64,000 nt of DNA. Origin: Eubacteriaceae bacterium (GTDB lineage Bacteria; Bacillota; Clostridia; Peptostreptococcales; Anaerovoracaceae). Within the stretch, counting starts at the first letter, position 1. Each line of letters starts with the position of its first letter. Below are positions 48,706-58,018 of this stretch, piece after piece. The stretch spans positions 191,511 to 255,510 of the forward strand of contig CABIWW010000002.1 of assembly GCA_902362435.1 (NCBI GenBank), written 5' to 3'. The translations under genes and the position numbers were made by a program. Below the pieces are notes generated by a model. That model was not told the origin of the DNA, did not search any database, and saw nothing but the letters and a program-made list of their open reading frames with translations.

Positions 48706-48883
48706 TTACCAAAACCATAGTGATTCTTTTCGATTCCTGGTAAAAGCGCCCCTCTCAACAGCCGTCAAACCACCAAAAAACTCGCTATAGCTGTTAGCTT
48801 TTTGGTAAAAAATCTCGCCAAAACAGTACTTTTCAGAGCTGAAAAATACCAAGAATTCAACCCAAGTAATCACCTTTTGGTAA
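48706..48883. repeat. six-heptamer TTACCAA/TTGGTAA array, copy 2
   Basis: Heptamers start at 48706, 48737, 48770 (degenerate), 48802, 48846 and 48877. Intervals are 31, 33, 32, 44, 31, so inverted pairs keep the 31-32-bp distance. It looks like a shorter member of the 41617 array family. Confidence 0.65.
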
Positions 48884-49175
48884 TTATCCACATCGCATAG
48901 GGAAGCAATGCTCATACCCTATAGGCTTGCCTACGCCGCCGCTAAAACAGCATCTCCAGCGCTCATGCTCCGTAGGCTAACCGGCGCTAAAAACTACTCT
49001 TAAAAATCCCAAAATCTCTCCCAGAGATTTTGCTCAACTCTTAGAAATATAAATAGACCTGAAATGTGAACACATTTCAGGATACCGACTTTCTGTCAGG
49101 CTCAGAGCCTGCATATCCCACAGATACACAGCACACGTACGCTCTGCCGCCCAATAACCTTACATCCTAACAAAA

Positions 49176-49218
49176 GCGGATCCGCCTCACACAACCCTGT
49201 GCGTCGGGGCGGATCCGC
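49176..49218 (-). terminator. terminator of the surface-protein locus
   Basis: A perfect 11-bp stem (GCGGATCCGCC/GGCGGATCCGC) followed on the minus strand by TTTTG. It lies 250 bases after the LPXTG-like gene. Confidence 0.65.
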
Positions 49219-49465
49219 CAAAACAGCTAAAATGTTGATCTCTATGACTTGTTGTCGACTTGTCGATCTGATCTACGCGATCTATGCCGCGGGGTCCACG
49301 CCACGCCGCCTGGTCCGCGCCAATTCCACGTCAGTTTCACACTAATCTGATCCACGCCAGTTTCGCACTTATATCAAATCAGTTTCTCGCCTATCTCACT
49401 CCTCGTGCTTACTCCGTGCTTATCTCTCTCCTATCGCGCGCTTCGCACTTATTTCGCTCCTGCTC

Positions 49466-50167
49466 CTATTTCTCGGAAGCTTTCTTCTTTCGTGCAAAGA
49501 TCAGGACTGCGGCAATGATCAGCGCAAGTGCTGCAATGCCCGCAAACAGCGCGATGTTCATACTGTCACCGGTCTCCGGCTTCGGGTCGCCCTTTTCGAT
49601 CGGGTACTCCTCGACCATGAACTGCCAGTCAAGCGCCCCGATGCTCTCCTGATAATCGTTGCCCATCGTGATCGGCACGTTCAGTCCCACATCGAGAGTC
49701 ACGCTCGCACCGGAATAAAATGTGCCGAGGCACGTCCATTCAGTCAGCCCGGCAGTCTGATCTGCCGACGCATCAAACAGCCTGGAGCTGCCCACCAGGT
49801 CAACAGTCAGGTCCATCTCTTTCAGAAAATCTGCAGATTCCTCTTTACTGACTCTCACGTTGCCGTCCTTATCCTGCAGTTCTGCAGAGCCGAGTGCTCT
49901 CATGTAAATCTTCACTTTTACATCTTTCGAAGCGTCGTTTCTCACGTCGATCTGCTGTGTGAGTTCATCGCCAGGCATCACGCCCTTGAAGTCCGTGAAA
50001 AGGTCAGTCGGCGAATACTTGCTGCCCGGCTGGAAAATGAACTGTTCCGCCTTGCCCTTGTATGTCACGTGCGAAGTCGCGTCAGCAGCGAACGAGATCG
50101 CCGTCGTACCGCATACCAGCACCAGCGCGAGAACCAGGGATGAAATTAATCTGATAGTCTTTTTCAT
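49466..50167 (-). CDS. cell-wall-anchored protein with signal peptide and PETGD sorting motif
   Basis: A 233-residue secreted protein. The N-terminus is a signal peptide (MKKTIRLISSLVLALVLVCG... ending near SFA), followed by a beta-rich domain resembling the camelysin/TasA fold (MPGDELTQQIDVRNDASKDV), and a C-terminal KPETGD motif, hydrophobic helix and RKKK tail. This should be sortase-anchored. No sortase gene is in the window. Last gene of the locus. Confidence 0.83.
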   Translation of the reverse strand: MKKTIRLISSLVLALVLVCGTTAISFAADATSHVTYKGKAEQFIFQPGSKYSPTDLFTDFKGVMPGDELTQQIDVRNDASKDVKVKIYMRALGSAELQDKDGNVRVSKEESADFLKEMDLTVDLVGSSRLFDASADQTAGLTEWTCLGTFYSGASVTLDVGLNVPITMGNDYQESIGALDWQFMVEEYPIEKGDPKPETGDSMNIALFAGIAALALIIAAVLIFARKKKASEK

Positions 50168-50179
50168 GATCGCACCTCC

Positions 50180-50767
50180 TTAGTTCCCTGATCCTGATGG
50201 CGCCGAAATCACGCCATTAGCATCAACTGTAACATTCCAATATTCTTTAACAACACTTGTCGGTACAGACTGTATCGCTTCCGCGATGACCTCTATTACC
50301 TGCCTGCCACCATCAGCATCGGTATACTTCACAAGCGTTATACCATCATTACCAATCAAGTTCGCTGCCGGCGTTTTATTCGGAGCTACCGGGTTCTTGT
50401 AATAGTAGAATCCGTCTTTCTCGAACCAGCCTTCTCCCGGTGTAAAGCTCGGGATAGCTGCTGTTCCACCGATTCTCTCTCCGTCAGCGTTAACTCTGTA
50501 TGTAACGAGCTTCACGCGAAGGTATGCATCGATGTTGCTTGTGTTTTTGACAGTTACATCCTTTTTCACTTTGCCCTCGAAATTTTCCTGCACTTCACAG
50601 GTCACGGTTGCAGGTTCAAATGTATTTGTCACTGCCGTCGTCTTGCTAACGAGGTACATCAATGTCCCCGTAACAGTAGCGCTCAGAAGGAGCACTGCCG
50701 CTATTGCCAGCACGATCACCTTTCTGGAGGCCGTACTTTTTCTTCTTTTCTTTGAATCCATTCTCAT
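50180..50767 (-). CDS. TasA/CalY-like secreted protein
   Basis: A 195-residue protein with a basic N-terminus, one hydrophobic segment (VIVLAIAAVLLLSATVTGTLMYL) and the SipW-substrate pattern SKTTAVTNTFEPATVTCEV. The rest is a TasA-like beta fold (TVKNTSNIDAYLRVKLVTY). It should be cleaved by the SipW-type peptidase encoded at 56478. Thirteen bases separate it from the anchored protein gene. Confidence 0.8.
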   Translation of the reverse strand: MRMDSKKRRKSTASRKVIVLAIAAVLLLSATVTGTLMYLVSKTTAVTNTFEPATVTCEVQENFEGKVKKDVTVKNTSNIDAYLRVKLVTYRVNADGERIGGTAAIPSFTPGEGWFEKDGFYYYKNPVAPNKTPAANLIGNDGITLVKYTDADGGRQVIEVIAEAIQSVPTSVVKEYWNVTVDANGVISAPSGSGN

Positions 50768-50782
50768 TCGTACCTACCTCCT

Positions 50783-53700
50783 TTAGTTACTCTTTTTCTC
50801 GTCGAAAATATTCTTAACAACAGTACTGTATCCGTTGAGGAAAGAACCAAATCTGTCATGGTTAGTTACATCGATTGTTTCAGACGTATTATCCTTGCTC
50901 AGTCCAACACTTCCTGAAATTGTTGGAGCCTTTTCTTTATATCTCCATGCCCAGTCAGTATCTTCCTGTACAGTGTAAGTTCCTGCCGGAAGTTCCTTTA
51001 CTGTCTCACTGGCATTACCAACGATCGTCATTGATGTGTAAAGCTCGCCGTCTTTATAAATGTTCATCACATATGGCTCGTCTGGCTCACCGCCTTTTTT
51101 AGTAATCGTAAGGCTGCAAGTCTTAACATGGATCAGGAACTGCTCCTCCTTAGGGTCGAATCCACATTCCGGATCACAATCAGTATGCTTGAAAGTAACT
51201 TGATTTGTCACATCATCATTACCGATTTTCACAGTTGCTTTGACCGGAATATCCTGCTTTGTTGAGATCTTGCCGCCTTTATAATATGGTTCACTTCCAA
51301 TAGCCGGACTGTATGATATATTCAGTCCAGGCTCACTGCCCGTCATAGTAACGCCATCATCAGTACTTGCTTTATTTCCATGCTTCCACACAGTTCCACC
51401 GACTTTGTTATCATTATAGCTTGTCGGTGCTGTATCTCCATAGTATACTGTGCTGTCCTTGTACGTCAGCTCCGGCTTGAAGACGTTGACTTTGCCGGTA
51501 ACATTTCGAACAGAATCTTCTACCGCTTTTCCATCGGCACCTTTTCCTGTGTATTTAGGTGATACCGTAATTGTTACATCTAATGTAGTATCCTCTTTAT
51601 TGCTTACTGTTTTATCCTTGTCATAGTCTACATCAACGTTAACATACGCCGTCTTCCAAGCATCGTCACCTGTTGGAATTGTAAAATTATATAATTCATC
51701 TACAGATGGAGTATCTCCTAATAAGTAGATATTTTTCTTATTGCCCGTTGCTTTTGGAACATTCAATGGAACATTCACTGTAGGAACATCAAATGTACCC
51801 GTTGGAGTTGTTGCATTTGCGTCTTCATATATGCCTGAATTTTCTCCATTAGTTGGTACGTTATTTCCTCCCCAGAATCCTTCTCTTGGTTTGATATTAA
51901 ACGTAATCACGATTTTCCGACCATGGAAATCTCCTGTTTTAGATGCATCATTTTCGTCTCTGCCGTTAGCAGCAATGTAATTCTTGCTGAAATCAAAACC
52001 TGTAACATCTATTTTCTTCTTCTCTTTATCGATTGCTACAGTGTTATATATTGCAGTTCCATTAGCACTCCATTCAGCCTGCTTCGTGCTCTCATCATAA
52101 CTTAAGCAATCATATGTTTTCACATCTATATCAGAAACATTCTCTGGCATATCGAAAGACTCGGAAACAATATCTCTGATCACCGACTGACTTCCCAGAT
52201 TTATAGTTGTAGAACCGATCTGTGAACTGATTTTCTCGAAAATATTTTTCAGCGTATCTGAATCGGCCGCTGAAAGATAGTAACTTTCGCCATCTTTCAG
52301 ATTTGAATTTAAATTTCCTCCATTATTCATAGACTTAGCATCCGGATAATTTGATGAAACATAGTGCATCAGTTTATTAGCATCAGTATAGTTATTATCG
52401 CTGTTTGGGGTGCCATCAGCGCCATCAAATATCCCTACTGTATATACAGTCACACCTGCATCTTTAAGAGCTTTAGCTTTTACTATCGTATCGTTCTTAT
52501 CACTATCCGTCTCGCCATCCGTAAATAAGACAACTACTTTATTTCTATTATCGTTTTTCTTACTATCATTAGCAAAAATCTTTTCAGCCATAGTTAAGCC
52601 ATCTAACGTCTGTGTTCCACCATGAGCCGTTAAAGCATCAATCGCATTTGATACACTAGTTTTGCCACTAGCTGTGCTCACATCCTGAAGGGCATTCTGA
52701 TAATTTTTATCAGTTATATAATAATATTGCATCCCATCACGACCTTCGCCGTTCTTATCTCCTTCGTGTGGATAGTAATAAATATTATTATATCTTTTTA
52801 AATCTTTCACATCAGTCTTAGCTATATTAACTCCCGTCAAAAGCTCTGTATTGTTATATCCGTCAGAACTAAATCCAACAATACCAATTCGATGGTCAAC
52901 CTCATCTTTTTCTGCCTGCGATTCTACATTAGTCACAAAACCCGTAACCGCATCTTTTAAAGCATCTAACCTGGTTTGATTACTGCTCACTGTAGTTTTT
53001 GTGTAAAACTGTATATTTAATGTATCATTTTCGCTAGATTTAGGCGTATATTTTGTTCCCGGATTGTCGTAAAATATCCAATGTGTACATCCATCCGTCC
53101 ATGCTTTGCAATCGGAACACCAGCTTACTTCTTTATAGCTATTTGATTCATATACATAATACTTATTTCCTTGGCTAATAGTATTACTATAAACTTTATC
53201 ATATCTTACATCATTGAATTTATACGACATCGATCCTGACTGGTCTAATACCAGCACGATATCTGTCGGCTTTGATGTATCTACACTTGTAACTGACCCT
53301 GTGCTATATGCTTCAAGTTTAATAGTATAGCTACCATCATCATTAGCTTTCGCAGTTTTATTCATCACCAGTCCATCAGGTGCTTCACCTTCTACTTTTG
53401 TAGGATCCTGTGGTGTTGTTGATTGTTTTGATGCGCTAGCTTTCTTGGCTTTTTTAGCTTTTGAAGCAGTGCTTTTCGCGTTATTCTTAGCCAGCGGTGC
53501 TACATTTGTATAGTTCACGGCGTTAATGATGCTTTCACTGTCTGCTTCGGCTGTCTCTCCACTATCCGCGTCGCTGTCTGTTACCTGCTCGTCATCGACA
53601 CTGCTGTCGGTCTGGTTGTCTGCAGCGTCGTCGCCTGGCTCTGCACTGTCTACTGCCTGCTGGGTCGCGTCGGTCGGAGCGGCGCTGTCATCTGCAGCTG

Positions 53701-53788
53701 CGACCTGCGGCATGAATGCAAAGGTGGAGATGATCAGGGACATGCACAGTATGAGTGAAAGTATTTTGCTTTTTTTAGTTTTCCTCAT
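50783..53788 (-). CDS. large von Willebrand A domain surface protein
   Basis: A 1001-residue secreted protein. It has a signal peptide, an Asp/Ala/Thr-rich segment to about residue 140, then a vWA domain from about 175 with MIDAS motif DQSGSMS and FTDGETDSDKND. Two repeat-like beta segments follow around residues 690-880, and the C-terminus has a prealbumin-like domain (SLTITKKGGEPDEPYVMNIY, ELPAGTYTVQEDTD). No LPXTG or membrane helix ends it, unlike most such adhesins. Probably a tip adhesin of the matrix fibre. Confidence 0.85.
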   Translation of the reverse strand: MRKTKKSKILSLILCMSLIISTFAFMPQVAAADDSAAPTDATQQAVDSAEPGDDAADNQTDSSVDDEQVTDSDADSGETAEADSESIINAVNYTNVAPLAKNNAKSTASKAKKAKKASASKQSTTPQDPTKVEGEAPDGLVMNKTAKANDDGSYTIKLEAYSTGSVTSVDTSKPTDIVLVLDQSGSMSYKFNDVRYDKVYSNTISQGNKYYVYESNSYKEVSWCSDCKAWTDGCTHWIFYDNPGTKYTPKSSENDTLNIQFYTKTTVSSNQTRLDALKDAVTGFVTNVESQAEKDEVDHRIGIVGFSSDGYNNTELLTGVNIAKTDVKDLKRYNNIYYYPHEGDKNGEGRDGMQYYYITDKNYQNALQDVSTASGKTSVSNAIDALTAHGGTQTLDGLTMAEKIFANDSKKNDNRNKVVVLFTDGETDSDKNDTIVKAKALKDAGVTVYTVGIFDGADGTPNSDNNYTDANKLMHYVSSNYPDAKSMNNGGNLNSNLKDGESYYLSAADSDTLKNIFEKISSQIGSTTINLGSQSVIRDIVSESFDMPENVSDIDVKTYDCLSYDESTKQAEWSANGTAIYNTVAIDKEKKKIDVTGFDFSKNYIAANGRDENDASKTGDFHGRKIVITFNIKPREGFWGGNNVPTNGENSGIYEDANATTPTGTFDVPTVNVPLNVPKATGNKKNIYLLGDTPSVDELYNFTIPTGDDAWKTAYVNVDVDYDKDKTVSNKEDTTLDVTITVSPKYTGKGADGKAVEDSVRNVTGKVNVFKPELTYKDSTVYYGDTAPTSYNDNKVGGTVWKHGNKASTDDGVTMTGSEPGLNISYSPAIGSEPYYKGGKISTKQDIPVKATVKIGNDDVTNQVTFKHTDCDPECGFDPKEEQFLIHVKTCSLTITKKGGEPDEPYVMNIYKDGELYTSMTIVGNASETVKELPAGTYTVQEDTDWAWRYKEKAPTISGSVGLSKDNTSETIDVTNHDRFGSFLNGYSTVVKNIFDEKKSN

Positions 53789-53806
53789 GTTTGATTTCCT
53801 CCTTTA

Positions 53807-54415
53807 CTATTCTCCGTCGGTTGGGTTTGTCGGGCTGGTTGCGTCGTCTGCGGGCCAGCCTTTTGCGTCAAGTGCGTTATCGCCGTTGTTCTTGACCTGG
53901 GTGGCCTGGGCGCTGACTTTGATGGTTGCGGTGCTGCCCTGGTACATGTTGCCCATCCCGGTGTCAAATTTCACGTTTCTGAAAAGCGCAGCTGTCGTTT
54001 CGCCGGGTGCGAGCGGCTGGTCGTAGTAATAAAAGCCGTCGCTGCCTAGTCTCCAGCTGTCTCCGTCAAAATCGAGGCTGACCAGATCCAGATCGACGTC
54101 ACCATGAGAGTCGGCAGCAAGCGCGATAGCTTTTTGCACCTCTACACGTATGTACGCCGGATTACTGCCGGTGTTCTTCACCCTGACGATCTTAGAAACG
54201 TCCTGACCGGGCATCACGTTGAACCTTTCCTGCGACTGCTCGAACAGGATCTCTTCGCCGTCCCGGATCGCCGTCTCCTGCAGCTCGATCTTGATGTCGC
54301 CTGCGGTTATCACGTTTCTGGCGGTGTCCGCTGTGTTGAAGTACGCGATCGTCGAATAGATCAGCATCGACAGACACAGCACCAGAACCGCTCCGATTGC
54401 AATTTTCTTCTTCAT
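53807..54415 (-). CDS. TasA/CalY-like protein
   Basis: A 202-residue protein with N-terminal MKKKIAIGAVLVLCLSMLIY, then STIAYFNTADTARNVITAGD, the classical SipW-dependent signal pattern. A beta domain follows (VRVKNTGSNPAYIRVEVQ) with a short Pro/Asp-rich C-terminus. Start 54415 has AGGAG eight bases upstream. It lies 18 bases before the vWA gene. Confidence 0.85.
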   Translation of the reverse strand: MKKKIAIGAVLVLCLSMLIYSTIAYFNTADTARNVITAGDIKIELQETAIRDGEEILFEQSQERFNVMPGQDVSKIVRVKNTGSNPAYIRVEVQKAIALAADSHGDVDLDLVSLDFDGDSWRLGSDGFYYYDQPLAPGETTAALFRNVKFDTGMGNMYQGSTATIKVSAQATQVKNNGDNALDAKGWPADDATSPTNPTDGE

Positions 54416-54616
54416 AGCGATATCTCCTATCTTCATCCTTTAAAAATCCGTGTTGTCTGCCTGCTCACTTTTGTGCGCAGGGCATATATGAATGTCCGGG
54501 CGCCGGGGCGCGCATGTTTTTATGTAAAGCTGCAAGCTGTGGTTTGCATATTTTCATGTAAAGCCGCCAGCCGCAGGTCTGCACGCCGTCATGCAAAATC
54601 CAGGCACTCATGTATG

Positions 54617-54636
54617 CCCTGCTCCGAAGAGCAGGG
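54617..54636 (-). ncRNA. intercistronic hairpin after the 54674 subunit gene
   Basis: A perfect 8-bp stem (CCCTGCTC/GAGCAGGG) with a CGAA loop, 38 bases after a stop codon and without a T-run. It may stabilise or attenuate the mRNA between subunit genes. It is a structure in the operon transcript, not an independent gene. Confidence 0.4.
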
Positions 54637-54673
54637 TAAGGGGTCAGTATGTAAAATACTGATTAATTAAAAA

Positions 54674-55453
54674 CTATTTCCATGGATTATAGTTTGCTCC
54701 AAATGCTGCATCCATAGCCTGTGCCGCATTGTCAAATCCGTCTGCCTGAACAGCTACAGCGAATACAGGGCAAGTAACCTTGCTCCAGTCCCAATCCTTA
54801 TCCAAAGTAAGCTTTTTACCAAATGCATATGCGCCATCATCCTTGATATCGAATGATTTATCCAGATATACACCCTGAACAAACTGCTCAGTTGTCTGTC
54901 CAGCCGGAACTGCTGTTGCATAGTCCGCATAGTAAACGTTGTATGCTATTCCATCAATTTCTGTTTCAAAATAGTTCCACTTGCCCACAGTTTGCCAAAT
55001 CCATTCATTTCCATATGTAGTTGTTACAGTACCATCTTTTACCTTGTTTCCAAAGTTGAAATGAAGTACATTAAGGCCTGCATTAAAAGTTTCTTCTCCA
55101 TCATCAAGTGCCGACGGGATCGCAAAGTATGCTCTGATATAAGCATCCTTGCTGCCTGTATTGGTAACCGTTACCATCTTGTCTACATAATTCTTAGCTG
55201 TTGGCATTCCAAACTCGTCCTTTTCACCCTGGGCTGAGCCTACTATAGGATTGAGCGCTTTATTCTGCTCGAAAGCTTCTAACGCAGTTCCATCAGCGTT
55301 TCTCTGCTGCTCATTCAGTTGGATTTTTACCTTTCCTACTGTAAATGTATTTTCAGCCTTGTCTTTGTCCGTGAAGTACGCGAGTGATGCGCCTACGATT
55401 CCTACCACCAGCAGCGCCACTACCAGGCAGCTGGTTACGATTTTCTTCTTCAT
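54674..55453 (-). CDS. TasA/CalY-like protein, major-subunit candidate
   Basis: A 259-residue protein. N-terminus MKKKIVTSCLVVALLVVGIV, then GASLAYFTDKDKAENTFTVGKV, the SipW-dependent signal. The domain includes VTVTNTGSKDAYIRAYFAI and ends FAVAVQADGFDNAAQAMDAAFG, the CalY-type C-terminus also found in the paralogue at 55765. Flanked by intergenic hairpins, suggesting separate dosage. Confidence 0.88.
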   Translation of the reverse strand: MKKKIVTSCLVVALLVVGIVGASLAYFTDKDKAENTFTVGKVKIQLNEQQRNADGTALEAFEQNKALNPIVGSAQGEKDEFGMPTAKNYVDKMVTVTNTGSKDAYIRAYFAIPSALDDGEETFNAGLNVLHFNFGNKVKDGTVTTTYGNEWIWQTVGKWNYFETEIDGIAYNVYYADYATAVPAGQTTEQFVQGVYLDKSFDIKDDGAYAFGKKLTLDKDWDWSKVTCPVFAVAVQADGFDNAAQAMDAAFGANYNPWK

Positions 55454-55682
55454 AAGTTTTAGTCCTTTCTCTTTTAATGATTGCTTTCTGCTCTTTCGCA
55501 GGGATCCGCTTCGGGTGGGTCTGGCCGGTGCGATACCTGCGAAAGATGTTGTCTTTTATGAAAATATCTTTCGATATGATCATCGTATTTTGTTCATATC
55601 CGGTCCCTGCGGAAACAGGGCCTAAATAGCGGCTCTCCGCAGGCGAGCGCAAACCCGCCCACTAGAAAGCAACTATCTAAGC

Positions 55683-55705
55683 CCTGCCTCTGGTTTAGAG
55701 ACAGG
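55683..55705 (-). ncRNA. intercistronic hairpin after the 55765 subunit gene
   Basis: A 9-bp stem (CCTGCCTCT/AGAGACAGG with one G-T pair) in the 55454-55764 gap, without a T-run. The rest of this 311-base gap shows no gene. Confidence 0.4.
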
Positions 55706-55764
55706 ACAGGTATGTATCCTGTTCGGATAGTTTCTGGTGAATCAGCTAGTTAGCCAGGTGCTGA

Positions 55765-56346
55765 TTAATTCCAAGCCGGAGCTGCTGCCCATGCTTCCGC
55801 AGCTGTGTCGAATCCGTCAGCCTGGATAGCATATGCTTCGATAGTTATTGTCTTATCAGCATAATCAGCAACTGCTGCATTGCCCTTGATTGTAAAGTTC
55901 TCAAATACTTTGATATCCTGACCAGCGGTAACTGTAGCTTTATATGCGTATACATTAGTTGCCCCCTCTACTGCAGTCCATCCATTAGCAGCCATCTGTG
56001 CTGCTACTGTTGTGTCAGCTTCGATATCGGCAATCTCATCTACAACCTTTACAAACAGCCAGCTGTCTTCGCTGCCTGCAGTTACGTGAACTGTAGGATC
56101 CTTAATGTAAGTATGTCCCGGGATCAGCTTATAGCCGTTTTCCTTTACTCTTTCTGCAGGTGTAACTGCCGTTCCATACTGATCCACTTTAGCCTCGTCC
56201 AGCGTAATTGCTACATTACCTACAGTGAACGTATTAGTCACTGTCTCTGTCTGCGATGTCAGATAGGCCATCGTTCCGAGCACGCTCGCTACCACCAGCG
56301 CTGCTGCGCACAGAACGGTCACAAAAACTTTTTTCTTTCTTTTCAT
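55765..56346 (-). CDS. TasA/CalY-like protein, major-subunit candidate
   Basis: A 193-residue protein with signal MKRKKKVFVTVLCAAALVV, SVLGTMAYLTSQTETVTNTFTVGNV and C-terminus AIQADGFDTAAEAWAAAPAWN. Strong CalY/TasA family pattern. Start 56346 has AGGAGG seven bases upstream; an ATG two codons earlier lies too close to it. First subunit gene after sipW, likely the most abundant. Confidence 0.88.
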   Translation of the reverse strand: MKRKKKVFVTVLCAAALVVASVLGTMAYLTSQTETVTNTFTVGNVAITLDEAKVDQYGTAVTPAERVKENGYKLIPGHTYIKDPTVHVTAGSEDSWLFVKVVDEIADIEADTTVAAQMAANGWTAVEGATNVYAYKATVTAGQDIKVFENFTIKGNAAVADYADKTITIEAYAIQADGFDTAAEAWAAAPAWN

Positions 56347-56477
56347 TTTCATTCCTCCTGTGAATTTAAGTTTTGATTGATCCTAATCCGGGCGCTTTAT
56401 CAAGCGTTACCCACATTTTTAGCATCTCCAGTATTTGTTTTCCGAACGTTTTTTCTGCGACTTTGCCGCAATGCCCA

Positions 56478-57116
56478 TCAGCGTCCGGAAACCGGCTGTC
56501 TGCACTTTACATCTCCTTGCCCTGCATCATCGCCTGTTCCTTCTACTCCTGCCAGGTGCGGGGTGCTGCCGCCGCTGACGTTTCCTACGCCTTTGCCTTT
56601 TCCCTTGCCTTTCTTCTTACTGTCGTCGAAGAGGTCGGGGATGAAGATCAGCAGCAGAATGACTGCGGCTGCGGCGATGGCTATGTACCGGCCGGGCGGG
56701 TTCTGTATGTAGTTGGCCACGTAGCCCATGTACGGGATCGTGAACGACGGGCGGCCGATCAGGTTGTTGAAGTGCACGGGTGATGCGTCGGGGTATTCGT
56801 TGGCATCGCCTTTTGTGTAAAAGTGCTGGCTGGCTTCGTCGATCTCGATGACTCTATGTGTAGCGACCGTGAGGTTTTCGTCGAGGACGAATGTGATCGG
56901 GTCGCCGACTTTGATGTCCTGCGGATCGGCTTTTTTGACGTAAATGAGTGAGCCGGTGTGGTATGTCGGTTCCATCGAGCCGGACAGTACGCAGTACGGC
57001 TGGTATCCTATGAGTCTGACGCCGACGAGCATCACTGCCAGCACGACCATGATCGCGATGAGGATGCCTGACACGATGTTCCAGACTCGTTTTGCTCCTG
57101 TTGGTTTTGTTTTCAT
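56478..57116 (-). CDS. sipW: SipW-type signal peptidase I
   Basis: A 212-residue ER-type signal peptidase. The nucleophile motif is SGSMEPTYHTGS, and the general base is histidine in ATHRVIEI, not lysine, as in SipW and Sec11. One N-terminal and one C-terminal membrane helix (YIAIAAAAVILLLIFI) are present, then a Lys/Gly-rich tail. Its ATG overlaps the stop of the HTH gene by four bases. It should process the TasA-like precursors. Confidence 0.93.
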   Translation of the reverse strand: MKTKPTGAKRVWNIVSGILIAIMVVLAVMLVGVRLIGYQPYCVLSGSMEPTYHTGSLIYVKKADPQDIKVGDPITFVLDENLTVATHRVIEIDEASQHFYTKGDANEYPDASPVHFNNLIGRPSFTIPYMGYVANYIQNPPGRYIAIAAAAVILLLIFIPDLFDDSKKKGKGKGKGVGNVSGGSTPHLAGVEGTGDDAGQGDVKCRQPVSGR

Positions 57117-57820
57117 TGTTTACTCCTGCAATAGCTGTAGTATGTATTTCTCGAGATGCCTGCCGACCGGCAGAGGTACGATACGCAGCCCTGGAATTCG
57201 GCTTTTTCGGATACGTCTCTGATGATCATGCAAAGCTTCTCGGTTCCGATGCTTCCGGGGTTAACGGCTCTGCCTGATGCGCCGGACTTATCGGTTTTGC
57301 CGTTCGGACCGGTTGCGCCATTCGGACCCGGTTTACCATTCGGGTCGGCTGCACCGGATTTGGCGACCCTTGCGGAAGCTCCTGATGCCTCTTCGAGTAT
57401 ATATTTGAGCATCTCGTTTTCGGCGGAGATTCGTTTGATTTCTTTCATCTGGTTTCGACAGATGTCGAGAGCGGACTCCTTGAGTCTGTCTATTTCGTCA
57501 TCTATCGCATCATTCTCAATGCGGCGTGCTCCTGCGCTTCCGTACTTCTCGAGCTTGGCCGATCTGACACCGAGAGTTCCGGCTTCGTATGACTCTTTCC
57601 ACCTCGCGCATGCGCGCTCGATCCTCTTGGATCCCAGGGCTTTTACATCAAAACCTGCGTCTCTGAAGATCGCGGTCGGTTTTTTTCCCTGCATATATTC
57701 TTTTATAAATAAAAACTTGAAATCTTTGGAATATGATACGCCTCGTTCATTAACGTCGACTACATAGGGGTTCTTTCGCAACGTGCGGATCTCTTCCTCA
57801 TTAAGGTTTCCTCTGCCCAT
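57113..57820 (-). CDS. transposase-derived helix-turn-helix protein, first gene of the matrix locus
   Basis: A 235-residue protein. The N-terminal half resembles IS3 OrfA: KDFKFLFIKEYMQGKKPTAIFRDAGFDVKALGSKRIERA, then a coiled coil (IDRLKESALDICRNQMKEI). A collagen-like insert of about 25 residues (GKPGPNGATGPNGK) follows, and the end resembles the OrfB start (VSYLCRSAGISRNTYYSY). No catalytic DDE domain. It overlaps sipW by four bases, so it is part of the operon and probably a domesticated regulator. Confidence 0.75.
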   Translation of the reverse strand: MGRGNLNEEEIRTLRKNPYVVDVNERGVSYSKDFKFLFIKEYMQGKKPTAIFRDAGFDVKALGSKRIERACARWKESYEAGTLGVRSAKLEKYGSAGARRIENDAIDDEIDRLKESALDICRNQMKEIKRISAENEMLKYILEEASGASARVAKSGAADPNGKPGPNGATGPNGKTDKSGASGRAVNPGSIGTEKLCMIIRDVSEKAEFQGCVSYLCRSAGISRNTYYSYCRSKQ

Positions 57821-57841
57821 AAATGTTCCTCGCTGACTGAC

Positions 57842-57863
57842 GACAAAATAAGTATTTTGTCAC
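57842..57863. repeat. left 22-bp inverted repeat of the invertible segment
   Basis: Itself a palindrome, GACAAAA, six-base TAAGTA centre, TTTTGTC, then AC. It lies 21 bases upstream of the HTH start codon. The identical sequence occurs inverted at 58246-58267. The asymmetric six-base centre fits the overlap region of a tyrosine recombinase. Confidence 0.8.
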
Positions 57864-58018
57864 GAGCAGGCACAGAAGGTCACAGGTACTGCATTTGTAA
57901 TATTGCCAAAAAACAAAAAACCCCCCGGAACAGGATGGGATTTTGAAAGACTGTACTAATAAAGTATCACCGGAGACTGCTGACCCGGAGTCTGGTTTAC
58001 GATTAATTGATTAGGCGA

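Larger units (their letters stand above)
48397..49465. other. intergenic region between the Rpn-type gene and the surface-protein locus
   Basis: No supported gene. It contains the TTACCAA array copy 2 (48706-48883), a perfect hairpin at 49058-49081 (CCTGAAATGTG/CACATTTCAGG), the terminator at 49176-49218 and a run of imperfect TCCACGCCA-like repeats at 49290-49360. Confidence 0.5.
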
